NCBI GenBank assembly: GCA_934456295.1
Contig: CAKSHB010000025.1
Coordinates: forward strand, 1 to 20,830
Origin: an uncultured Clostridia bacterium
GTDB taxonomy: Bacteria; Bacillota; Clostridia; UBA1381; UMGS1253
Length of the DNA stretch: 20,830 nucleotides
Direction of reading: 5' to 3'
The position numbers and the translations under genes were made by a program. The notes under the pieces are model-generated. The model worked only from the letters and a program-made list of their open reading frames with translations, ran no database searches and was not told the DNA's origin. Positions within the stretch are counted from its first letter, which is position 1; every line of letters starts with the position of its first letter. Positions 1 through 7,031 of the stretch are shown here, in pieces.

Positions 1-1070
1 ACTGCTTTGCCCTCGATTTTTGCTGCACCGAGTTTGGTGATGAGCGATTTATACGGAAAATCACCATAGCCGTCCATTATTGTATATGTGCTTTGTGTGC
101 CGAATTCTGTCTGCTCCATTACCGGAACAGGAAGGGCATTGTATACGAGTTGCGCAACGGTTGCCCTTGTTGCATCAGACTCTTTGTTTACAACGCTTAC
201 ATTTTTTGTAACGCCGTATTTTTTTGCAGTTTCAAGATAACCGTCAGGCCATCCGCCTTTTGCTGCTGCCATTGGTTCATAGCCGAGAGCGACAATAAGC
301 ATTTTAGCTGCCTGTTCATATGTCACATTGCTCTCGGGTTCAAATGTACCGTCACCCATACCGCTTACAATTTTATTGCCTGCGGCCACAGCGATATAGT
401 TTATAGCCCAGTGATCTTTCGGAACATCTTTAAAGATATTGTCGGTTTGGCTGTTGCCGGGAAGTTCCGGTACAGCATTTTCGAGCCCGAGCGCACGGCA
501 TACTACGGTACAAAATTCTGCTCTTGTAATATTATTATTAGGTCTGAAGGAACCGTCGGCGTATCCTTTGAGGATATTAAGTGTGGACAGCGTTTGAACT
601 GCGCTGTTATAATATGCGTCACTTGCAACATCGCTGAACTTCGCAACGCTTGTTACATCGTCGTTGTTTGTTTGGTTTGGTTTAGCGGCGGTTGTGCCGT
701 CATCTGTTGTTTTTTCCGGTACTCCGATAACCTTTGCCGTTGTAATCGTTGTTGTTTCATTATTGTAGGTGAGTATGAGAGTTCCTATCATAAAACCGAG
801 ATGGTACATGTCGACGGCGTCTTTTCGACGGAAATCGTCGCTCAATTCTATCTTGGAGCCGTTTGTTGCAGCTTCCTGAAGTTTTGCAAGAAAGTCTTCT
901 GTTGAAATATCGTTTGTCATAAAAATGGTCTTAAGGCGTGCCTCAACCGCAGATTTGTCTTCGGCAAGCTTGGCTGCATCTTCGTTTGCCGCAAATGAAA
1001 CTTGTGCAAAAACGGTCAGAACGAAGCAAAGCATAGAAAGCAGACATATAATTTTTCCGGATTTTTTCAT
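1..1070 (-). CDS. Secreted SLH-domain surface protein (3' end outside window)
   Basis: Reading the minus strand from the ATG at 1070 gives 356 codons with no stop before the window ends, so this is a partial gene. Residues 1-27 form a signal peptide (MKKSGK, a hydrophobic core, then VSFA before the probable cleavage). Residues about 30-140 are a charged, Thr/Asn-rich segment I do not recognise. Three SLH repeats follow at about 144-190 (FSDV...GYADGSFRPNNNITRAEF), 211-260 (FKDVPKDHWA...GDGTFEPESNVTYEQAA) and 264-312. SLH repeats normally bind pyruvylated secondary cell-wall polymer, so the protein is probably held on the cell wall with its C-terminal part exposed. The start has AGAGGA about nine bases upstream and a promoter at 1122-1150. 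The job of the missing C-terminal part is unknown. The open frame on the opposite strand (93-905) is a shadow of this gene. Confidence 0.9.
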   Translation of the reverse strand, partial: MKKSGKIICLLSMLCFVLTVFAQVSFAANEDAAKLAEDKSAVEARLKTIFMTNDISTEDFLAKLQEAATNGSKIELSDDFRRKDAVDMYHLGFMIGTLILTYNNETTTITTAKVIGVPEKTTDDGTTAAKPNQTNNDDVTSVAKFSDVASDAYYNSAVQTLSTLNILKGYADGSFRPNNNITRAEFCTVVCRALGLENAVPELPGNSQTDNIFKDVPKDHWAINYIAVAAGNKIVSGMGDGTFEPESNVTYEQAAKMLIVALGYEPMAAAKGGWPDGYLETAKKYGVTKNVSVVNKESDATRATVAQLVYNALPVPVMEQTEFGTQSTYTIMDGYGDFPYKSLITKLGAAKIEGKA

Positions 1071-1121
1071 TTTTACTGTGTCCTCTTTTCTTGTATTATT
1101 TTTTGATTTACACCAAAAAAT

Positions 1122-1150
1122 ATCATATCATAAAACCGCGGTACAATCAA
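1122..1150 (-). promoter_or_regulatory. Sigma-A-type promoter of the SLH gene
   Basis: On the minus strand TTGATT (1150-1145) and TATGAT (1127-1122) are separated by 17 bases, about 50 bases upstream of the SLH gene start. It lies back to back with the toxin-antitoxin promoter. Confidence 0.6.
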
Positions 1151-1167
1151 GCGGAATTTGATTTTAT

Positions 1168-1196
1168 TTGACACGTGCAAAAATACATGCTATAAT
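1168..1196 (+). promoter_or_regulatory. Consensus promoter of the toxin-antitoxin operon
   Basis: TTGACA (1168-1173) and TATAAT (1191-1196) match the vegetative consensus exactly with 17-bp spacing. The antitoxin start lies about 50 bases past the expected transcription start. Confidence 0.85.
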
Positions 1197-1203
1197 TATA
1201 GCA
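1188..1203. promoter_or_regulatory. Perfect palindrome over the -10 box, candidate operator
   Basis: TGCTATAATTATAGCA is a perfect 16-base palindrome that contains the whole -10 hexamer of the toxin-antitoxin promoter. Phd/YefM antitoxins are known to repress their own operon by binding palindromes at the promoter. Assigning this one as the operator is inference from position and symmetry. Confidence 0.55.
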
Positions 1204-1251
1204 ACAAAATATCATAATAAAGGTATAATGTTTCTATAAGGAGTTGATTTT

Positions 1252-1530
1252 ATGAACATCAGACCGTCAGCGGCAATCAGAAACAACTACAATGATATTT
1301 CCAATTATTGTAAAACAACGGGAGAGCCCGTTTATCTCACAAAAAACGGTGAAGGTGATTTGGTGGTTATGGATATCGAGGCTTTTTCAAGACGCGAAAA
1401 GATGCTTAAATTAAGAGAGGAGCTTGTTGCCGCAGGGGAAGAAAGACTTATGGGGAAAAAGGGATATTCGGTTGATGAGATTGATAAAATGCTTGTCGAT
1501 GCTATATCTGAGGTGAGTCATGGCAGATAA
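1252..1530 (+). CDS. Type II antitoxin, Phd/YefM family
   Basis: This 92-residue protein has the Phd/YefM layout. Its N-terminal DNA-binding fold runs MNIRPSAAIRNNYNDISNYC..GEPVYLTKNGEGDLVVMDIEAF, with the typical 'pV.lTknG' strand and a 'vvmd.eaf' end. A charged helical C-terminal half (about residues 48-92) would wrap and neutralise the toxin. In this family the antitoxin dimer also represses the operon. AAGGAG sits eight bases before the ATG. The gene overlaps the toxin start by 11 bases, the usual translationally coupled arrangement. Base composition is somewhat more A/T-rich than the DUF2156 and GNAT genes downstream, in keeping with a mobile accessory module. I am confident of the family but not of a subfamily name. 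Confidence 0.9.
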   Translation: MNIRPSAAIRNNYNDISNYCKTTGEPVYLTKNGEGDLVVMDIEAFSRREKMLKLREELVAAGEERLMGKKGYSVDEIDKMLVDAISEVSHGR

Positions 1531-1831
1531 AAAATATAATGTTATACTTTCGGATAAGGCTGCGTCAATGCTTATAAATCATGTAAGATTTTTGGCAAAG
1601 GTTTCTGCGGAAACCGCAAAAAAGCTTCATAGGGATATTATTGCCGAAATAAAAGTTTTGGAACTTATGTCGGAAAGCTATCCGTGGATTAGCTATGGTG
1701 AGATTGCCGCAAACAAATACAGGAAAAAGCTTGCGGCAAAAAGATACCTGTTAATTTATCAAATCTGTGGCAGCACAGTTTACGTTGATTATGTTCTTGA
1801 TTGCAGGCAGGACTATAAATGGCTGTTATAA
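1520..1831 (+). CDS. Type II toxin, RelE/ParE superfamily
   Basis: This 103-residue basic protein has the RelE/ParE pattern. It shows an N-terminal strand (KYNVILSDKA), a two-helix hairpin with alternating acidic and basic residues (about 15-55), a 'YRKKLAAKRYLLIYQI' strand pair (about 72-87) and a C-terminal 'VYVDYVLDCRQDY' strand. RelE-type members cut ribosome-bound mRNA and ParE-type members poison gyrase; the sequence alone does not decide which applies, although the RKK/KR cluster and C-terminal CRQDY are common in proteins labelled RelE/ParE in Clostridia. The start overlaps the antitoxin gene by 11 bases and has GAGGTGA just upstream. No frameshift or truncation is visible, so the toxin should be intact and held in check by the upstream antitoxin. 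Confidence 0.88.
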   Translation: MADKKYNVILSDKAASMLINHVRFLAKVSAETAKKLHRDIIAEIKVLELMSESYPWISYGEIAANKYRKKLAAKRYLLIYQICGSTVYVDYVLDCRQDYKWLL

Positions 1832-1874
1832 AGTAAATATCGGAAAAACATTTTAGCATCGGAGAAAGGTACTT

Positions 1875-2765
1875 ATGATAAAATTCAGAAAACTGACAAT
1901 AGAAGATAAAGCATGGTTTGACGAGGCGCTGAAGGGCTGCGGCTACGGCATATATGAGTACAATTTTACATCGGCGTTTATATGGAGCGCAATGCTCGGA
2001 ATAAGCGTTGCCGATATGCGCGGAAGTATTATAATTGCGTCAAATAACGAGAGTACGTTTTTATATCCGTACGGAAAATGCGGCGGTATAGCCGGAGTTG
2101 AGCTTATTATGGAGCATTGCAGCGAAAAGGGGATTGCGCCGCGCTTTTACAGCATACTGCCGCAGATGAAGGCGGAGCTTGAGGCGGCATATCCCGGAAA
2201 ATGGAAATTTGTGCAGAACCGCAACGCGGGCGACTATATATATGAAACGGAAAGCCTGACGACGCTTCGGGGCAAAAAGCTGTCATCAAAGCGCAACCAT
2301 ATAAACCGATTTGAGCAGGAATATCCGAACTGGCGCTATGAGCGCATAACGCGCGATAATATAGGAGACGCGTTCGAGATGAACATGAAATGGTGTGCCG
2401 AGATGGACTGTCAAAATTCAAAAGGACTGCGTGAGGAAGGGTGCGCCGTAAGGTGCGCGTTTAAAAATTTCTTTGAACTGGGGCTTGACGGCGGAATTTT
2501 GTACGCAAATGATGAGGCAGTTGCGTTTTCGATGGGTGAAAGGCTCGATGATAATACATACCTTGTGCATATTGAGAAGGCATATGCGGAGGTGAACGGT
2601 GCATATCCCATGATAAATAAGCAGTTTGTGCTGCATAATGCGGAAGGGTATAAGTATGTAAACCGTGAGGAGGACGAGGGTGACGAGGGGCTGCGCCGTG
2701 CAAAGCTTTCGTATCAGCCGGCGGTTATAGCGCAGAAATATGATGCTGTGTACATTGGTGACTGA
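1875..2765 (+). CDS. DUF2156 (phosphatidylglycerol lysyltransferase C-terminal-like) protein
   Basis: This 296-residue soluble protein matches the DUF2156 family, whose fold is two tandem GNAT-like domains related to the C-terminal catalytic part of MprF and to Fem transferases. Recognisable blocks are 'LRGKKLSSKRNHINRF' (131-146), typical of the family, and the C-terminal 'YVNREEDEGDEGLRRAKLSY' block (261-280). No membrane segment is visible, so it is not a full MprF flippase-synthase. Aminoacyl or acyl transfer is a family-level inference; the substrate is unknown. The ATG has GGAGAAAGG ending five bases upstream. The next gene, a GNAT acetyltransferase, begins 35 bases after the stop in the same direction, so the two are probably co-transcribed. 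Confidence 0.85.
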   Translation: MIKFRKLTIEDKAWFDEALKGCGYGIYEYNFTSAFIWSAMLGISVADMRGSIIIASNNESTFLYPYGKCGGIAGVELIMEHCSEKGIAPRFYSILPQMKAELEAAYPGKWKFVQNRNAGDYIYETESLTTLRGKKLSSKRNHINRFEQEYPNWRYERITRDNIGDAFEMNMKWCAEMDCQNSKGLREEGCAVRCAFKNFFELGLDGGILYANDEAVAFSMGERLDDNTYLVHIEKAYAEVNGAYPMINKQFVLHNAEGYKYVNREEDEGDEGLRRAKLSYQPAVIAQKYDAVYIGD

Positions 2766-2800
2766 GGGTATGCCGCATTGTAAATGAAGGAGATATATGT

Positions 2801-3631
2801 ATGATAATGCTTTTGGACGGCAGATATGTTGAGAGCGCACAGCGGCTTTGGGAGCACGTTTTTTGTGAGGACGAAAAATCGGTGCGCTTTTATTTTGAGC
2901 ATATATATCCGAAGAGCGAAATGCTGGTCGATACCGAGGACGGCAAGGTTGTTTCGATGCTGACATTGCTGCCGCTGAAAATCGGGAGTGGAGAAACCGA
3001 TGCCGCAGCGAGATGCGTGTATGCTGTGGCGACACATGAGGATTACAGAAACGAGGGCAGAAGTACGCGGCTGATAAATTATGCGCATGAGTATATGAAG
3101 GAAAATGGAGTATCGGCAGCGGTTGTGACGCCTGCGGAAAAAGGGCTGTTTGCGTTTTATGAGCGTTTTGGGTATGAGAGCGTGTTTAAGGTTGGATATG
3201 AGAAATTCCGCGCCGGGAAAAATGGGGCGGGCTTGGACGGATACACGGCTTTGCCGTGCGGAGTGCACAAGTATTTTGAACTTCGGGAAAAGGCATTTGG
3301 CGGTGGCATGTTTGCCGAATGGGGCGAGGATATGCTTGGGGAAATTATGGCTTATGAAAGGCTCGGAGGCGGTGAGTTTTATCTTTTATGCGGACATGGC
3401 TCGGAGGCGGCGGTGCACTGTGAAAGGTGCGGCTCTGAGCTGTATGTGAAGGAAATCGCGTCATGCACCATGGACACGGGTTTGGCGGCGCAGATTTTGT
3501 GCAGACATTTCGGCTGCGGAATGTGCCGTGTACGCATTGGATACGGCGGCAAAGATTTTGCAATGATGAAGCGGTTTGACGGTAAAAACGGCGGAAACGG
3601 CAGTGCATATTTTAATCTTGCGATGGAATAA
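2801..3631 (+). CDS. GNAT-family N-acetyltransferase
   Basis: This 276-residue protein carries a GNAT domain in its N-terminal half. The acetyl-CoA-binding motif A is 'VYAVATHEDYRNEGRSTRLI' (about 73-92), with the R-x-x-G-x-S variant of the usual R/Q-x-x-G-x-G/A. Motif B ends in 'FYERFGYE' (119-126), the common GNAT 'FYekfGF' signature. The C-terminal half (about 140-276) ends 'MMKRFDG...AYFNLAME' and looks like the second domain of Eis-like or two-domain GNAT proteins. Several cysteines cluster at about 204-234, without a clear metal-binding pattern. AAGGAGA lies seven bases before the ATG. The acceptor substrate cannot be predicted. Confidence 0.82.
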   Translation: MIMLLDGRYVESAQRLWEHVFCEDEKSVRFYFEHIYPKSEMLVDTEDGKVVSMLTLLPLKIGSGETDAAARCVYAVATHEDYRNEGRSTRLINYAHEYMKENGVSAAVVTPAEKGLFAFYERFGYESVFKVGYEKFRAGKNGAGLDGYTALPCGVHKYFELREKAFGGGMFAEWGEDMLGEIMAYERLGGGEFYLLCGHGSEAAVHCERCGSELYVKEIASCTMDTGLAAQILCRHFGCGMCRVRIGYGGKDFAMMKRFDGKNGGNGSAYFNLAME

Positions 3632-3733
3632 CACGGACGCTGTAAACCGCAGGTTTTTTGTAATACGGGAACTTTATAGAAAAATAATGCGTCTTAATAT
3701 ATGAAGAAAAAATATGTGAGGAGGCATATAAAA

Positions 3734-5548
3734 ATGTATAAAAAGCTGAAAGGACTGCTGTGTCTGGTACTTGCGGCGGCAATGATGACAGGTACGGCAT
3801 CATTTTGCGCAGAGATGACAGATTTGGCGCGCGAGGATATACCAAAGGCGCAGACCGAGGCGGACGGACTGTATAAACTCGGCATACTGAAAGGGACGGG
3901 AAACGGGCTTGAGCTTGACAGGGAGGTTACGCGCGCGGAGGCACTGACGCTCATATGGCGGACGACGGGAGCGGTATTTGAGTCCGGCTGTTATGTGAAG
4001 CCGTCATTTGACGATATAGAAGGACATTGGGCATGTGGTACCATCGAGATGTTTTATCATGCCGGCTATATAAACGGCACGAGCGATACGACATTTGAAC
4101 CTGACAGAACCGTTACGGGGCGCGAGTTTGTAAAAATTTTGCTGACTGTCATTGGGTATGACGGTGTAACGATTGAAAATGCGTATGATAAGGGTATCGC
4201 ATCGGAACTGCTTTTGAATAACTTTACAAAGACAGTTGTAAAAAATGATTATATACTCAGCCGCAGCGATACGGCGCGCCTGTGCTTTGATGCGCTGTGT
4301 GCAAAGACGCCTGACGGAAAAATGCTGTATAAAAGGCTGATTGAGCAGGGCGTGTATAATGAGAGCGACTTTAAGGACGTATTGTATTTATCGTCGGGAG
4401 AAGCAAAGGACAAAAACGCTTTGTTCGGAGACAAGATAGATAAGCTTATGCCGCAGGATAAGAACTACATGTTTTCGCCGCTGTCGATAAAGATGGCTCT
4501 TGCTGTGGCGGCAAACGGCGCGGCGGGGGATACGCGTGCCGAAATACTTGAGGCATGCGGCATTGACGATTTGGACGGATTTAACAAGCTTGCGGCAGAG
4601 ATGATTGAAAAGTATTCGCGCACGGACGTGCTGCGGCTCGATATTTCAAATTCCGTATGGATAAATGAAAGCCGCGCTTTGGCAAGATTTACGGACGCAT
4701 ATAAAAACAGCATAGCCGAGTATTATAACGGCGATGTCGGAAGCGTTAATGATGAAAATGCGCTTGAGAAAATCAATGGCTGGGTAAATGAGAAAACAAA
4801 CGGAAAAATTCCGAAAATTATCAGTGACAGCGATTTTTGGGCATTTATCGTAAATGCAGTATATTTTAAAGGATACTGGCAGAAGGAGTTCTATGAAAGT
4901 GCGACAGCGCCGGAGGTATTTACGGACAAAAACGGCAAAGAGAGCAATATTGATTTTATGCACAAAACAAGCTATATGGGGTATTATGAGAGTCCCGATA
5001 AGGACATTCAAATCGTAAAACTCGGCTATAAAAACGCGCTTTATACGGAAGATGAAAACGGTGAGATAAAAACAGAGCGCAACGGCGATGTTGATGTGAG
5101 CATGTATGTGATACTTGCGCCGTCGGATAAAGATGCGGCACAGCTCGCTTCGTCGGATATGACAAAAAATACATATATTAAGCTCAGTATGCCAAAGTTT
5201 AAGATTGAGTATGATACAAAGCTTAACGATATACTTAAAGGTATCGGGATAAAGACGGCGTTTGATAAAGAAAAGGCGGATTTTTCAAAAATGTTTGCCT
5301 CAGAAAGGGTATGGCTGACAGACACGGTTCACAAAACGTATATATCGGTAGACGAAAAAGGCACGGAGGCGGCTGCGGTTACGGGAATTGAAGCAGGAGG
5401 AACTGCGCTTCCGCCGGAGCCTGTTGAGGTAAAAATCAACAGACCGTTTAAATTTGTGATACGTGATAATATAGGCGGCGAGGTGCTGTTTATGGGCGAA
5501 TATGCATACCCGAGCGGTTCGGCGGATACGGTTTTTGCTGAAAAGTAA
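3734..5548 (+). CDS. Secreted SLH-domain serpin (serine protease inhibitor)
   Basis: The 604-residue product joins three parts. Residues 1-26 are a signal peptide (MYKKLKG, hydrophobic core, ASFCA). SLH repeats follow at about 39-80, 91-140 (FDDIEGHWACGTIEMF..GYINGTSD) and a weaker third at 148-195. A complete serpin domain spans about 229-600, with 'YMFSPLSIKMALAVAANGA' (245-263), 'NAVYFKGYWQKEF' in the breach/shutter region and 'NRPFKFVIRD..GGEVLFMGE' near the C-terminus. The reactive-centre loop begins with the hinge EKGTEAAAVT (541-550), whose small residues at P12-P9 mark an inhibitory serpin that can insert its loop. Aligning LPPE with alpha-1-antitrypsin IPPE places P1-P1' at Thr557-Ala558. 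I chose the ATG at 3734 because GAGGAGG lies nine bases upstream and the signal peptide starts there; an in-frame ATG at 3701 has no such site. A terminator follows at 5581-5608. Confidence 0.92.
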   Translation: MYKKLKGLLCLVLAAAMMTGTASFCAEMTDLAREDIPKAQTEADGLYKLGILKGTGNGLELDREVTRAEALTLIWRTTGAVFESGCYVKPSFDDIEGHWACGTIEMFYHAGYINGTSDTTFEPDRTVTGREFVKILLTVIGYDGVTIENAYDKGIASELLLNNFTKTVVKNDYILSRSDTARLCFDALCAKTPDGKMLYKRLIEQGVYNESDFKDVLYLSSGEAKDKNALFGDKIDKLMPQDKNYMFSPLSIKMALAVAANGAAGDTRAEILEACGIDDLDGFNKLAAEMIEKYSRTDVLRLDISNSVWINESRALARFTDAYKNSIAEYYNGDVGSVNDENALEKINGWVNEKTNGKIPKIISDSDFWAFIVNAVYFKGYWQKEFYESATAPEVFTDKNGKESNIDFMHKTSYMGYYESPDKDIQIVKLGYKNALYTEDENGEIKTERNGDVDVSMYVILAPSDKDAAQLASSDMTKNTYIKLSMPKFKIEYDTKLNDILKGIGIKTAFDKEKADFSKMFASERVWLTDTVHKTYISVDEKGTEAAAVTGIEAGGTALPPEPVEVKINRPFKFVIRDNIGGEVLFMGEYAYPSGSADTVFAEK

Positions 5549-5580
5549 ACGGATAAAATTAAGACAAAAAAGAGAAATGA

Positions 5581-5608
5581 AAAAAGAGCGGATATCCGCT
5601 CTTTTTTT
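5581..5608 (+). terminator. Rho-independent terminator after the serpin gene
   Basis: AGAGCGGATATCCGCTCT is a perfect inverted repeat flanked by an A run on the left and seven T residues on the right. The A and T runs extend the stem and could let it act in both directions, but only the plus-strand serpin gene needs it here. Confidence 0.88.
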
Positions 5609-5645
5609 GTGTGCTGTGCAAAATATTTTAAACTTAATAAAAAAC

Positions 5646-5674
5646 TTGCTATTTGTATGCGGCTGATGTATAAT
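5646..5674 (+). promoter_or_regulatory. Promoter of the FAD oxidoreductase gene
   Basis: TTGCTA (5646-5651) and TATAAT (5669-5674) are 17 bases apart and sit between the serpin terminator and the start at 5705. The expected leader is only about 25 bases, which leaves no room for a riboswitch. Confidence 0.72.
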
Positions 5675-5704
5675 ATTAATGATTATTTTTTTGAGGTGAC
5701 TAAT

Positions 5705-6961
5705 ATGATAACGCTGACGGAGCAGTTTGAGGCAAAGGACAGCTTTGACGTAATTGTTGCAGGAGCGGGCGTTGCCGGCGTGAGTGCGGCGGTTGCGGCG
5801 GCAAGATGCGGCAAAAGGGTTATGCTTATCGAAAAAAACGTTATTCTCGGCGGACTTGCCACATCGGGGCTTATAAACCTGTTTGTGCCGATGTGCAACG
5901 GACGCGGTGTAAAGATAATAAAGGGCATGTGCGACGAGTTTGTGCGCACGGCGATAAAATACGGTTATGACACAATTCCCGATGACTGGAAAAGCGGCGG
6001 CGATACTGCCGATACAAATGAGCGTTATCACACACATTATTCTCCGTCGATATTTGCGCTTGCGCTTGCAAAGCTGCTTGATGATGAGGGTGTGGAGCTG
6101 TTTTATGATACAGTTGTGTCATCGCCTGTCATGGAGGGCGGACACTGCAAGGGACTTATCCTCGAGAGTAAATCGGGACGCGAATATTATGAGGGCAAAA
6201 TTATAATTGATACAACGGGCGACGCTGACATCTTGTACCGCGCCGGTGTGCCGACTGTTGACGGAAAAAACTTCTTTTCGTATGTAGCATACGGCACAAC
6301 GCTTGAAACCTGCAAAAGAGCAGCCGACGAGAAAAACATAGGAGCTTTACAGTTCTGGACAATGGGCGGCGAGGCTACGCTCTACGGTACAAATCAGCGT
6401 GAGGGCGAAAGGCTCTACAAAGGAACGACAAAGGAAGATGTTACCGAGTATGTTGTGAGAAACCAGCTGGCGCTGCTTGAGAAGGTTGCAAAGAAGGACA
6501 GAAACAGCTATGACATAACCATATTGCCGACAATGCCGCAGTTCCGCACAACACGGCGGCTTGACGGCGACTATACGCTGACGGTTGATGACGCTTACCG
6601 CCATTTTGACGATTCCGTTGCGGCTGTATGCGATTTTGACAGACGCGACTATCTGTTTGAAATTCCGTACAGAACGCTCGTACGTAAGGGTTATGACAAC
6701 CTTATTACCGCCGGCAGAAGTGCATCGGGCGAAGGGTACGCATGGGACGTTATACGCGTAATACCGCCGGCAATCCTTACGGGACAGGCGGCAGGAAATG
6801 CGGCGGCTATGGCGCTTGAGTACGGCTGTTCAATCTGCGATATTGATGTTGCGGCATTGCAGAGTAAGCTTGAAGAGCAGAATGTTATGATACATTTTGA
6901 CGATGCGCTTGTGCCCGGGGAAGAAAGAGAAGATGCGCATGAGGACATAGGTCATATATAA
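5705..6961 (+). CDS. FAD-dependent oxidoreductase
   Basis: This 418-residue protein starts with a classical dinucleotide-binding fold: 'DVIVAGAGVAGVSAAVAAA' (15-33; G20-x-G22-x-x-G25) and Glu43 at the end of the second strand for the FAD ribose. 'GGLATSG' (49-55) follows, as in the FAD-dependent oxidoreductase family that includes fumarate-reductase-like and PF12831 proteins. Near the C-terminus 'TAGRSASGEGYAWDV' (335-349) and 'GQAAGNAAAMA' complete the second FAD-contacting segment. No signal peptide or covalent-flavin motif is seen, so it should be cytosolic. The substrate is unknown and the neighbours give no clue, since the serpin terminator isolates it upstream and thrS has its own promoter. 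I chose the ATG at 5705 because GAGGTGA lies five bases upstream and it falls after the promoter; the longer open frame begins inside the terminator. Confidence 0.85.
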   Translation: MITLTEQFEAKDSFDVIVAGAGVAGVSAAVAAARCGKRVMLIEKNVILGGLATSGLINLFVPMCNGRGVKIIKGMCDEFVRTAIKYGYDTIPDDWKSGGDTADTNERYHTHYSPSIFALALAKLLDDEGVELFYDTVVSSPVMEGGHCKGLILESKSGREYYEGKIIIDTTGDADILYRAGVPTVDGKNFFSYVAYGTTLETCKRAADEKNIGALQFWTMGGEATLYGTNQREGERLYKGTTKEDVTEYVVRNQLALLEKVAKKDRNSYDITILPTMPQFRTTRRLDGDYTLTVDDAYRHFDDSVAAVCDFDRRDYLFEIPYRTLVRKGYDNLITAGRSASGEGYAWDVIRVIPPAILTGQAAGNAAAMALEYGCSICDIDVAALQSKLEEQNVMIHFDDALVPGEEREDAHEDIGHI

Positions 6962-6967
6962 CGGTCC

Positions 6968-6996
6968 TTGACACATCGCGGCTGATGGATTATAAT
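6968..6996 (+). promoter_or_regulatory. Consensus promoter of thrS
   Basis: TTGACA (6968-6973) and TATAAT (6991-6996) with 17-bp spacing begin seven bases after the upstream stop codon. Transcription would start near 7003, leaving roughly 29 bases of leader, far too short for a T-box. Confidence 0.82.
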
Positions 6997-7031
6997 TTAA
7001 TTAAAATTTATTTAGATAGGAAGAAGATAAA

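Noticed and set aside
93..905. 270-codon plus-strand frame, cysteine-rich
   Set aside because: It is antisense to the SLH gene, whose protein has a signal peptide and conserved repeats; the plus-strand frame has no recognisable domain or ribosome binding site.
3701..3733. Upstream in-frame ATG for the serpin gene
   Set aside because: It has no ribosome binding site and would put charged residues before a clear signal peptide; GAGGAGG fits the ATG at 3734.
5609..5704. Longer start for the FAD oxidoreductase
   Set aside because: It begins at the terminator of the previous gene and upstream of the promoter; the dinucleotide-binding fold needs only the ATG at 5705.
5300..6037. 245-codon minus-strand frame
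   Set aside because: It is antisense to the serpin end, crosses the terminator and covers the oxidoreductase start; the sequence is low-complexity with no domain.
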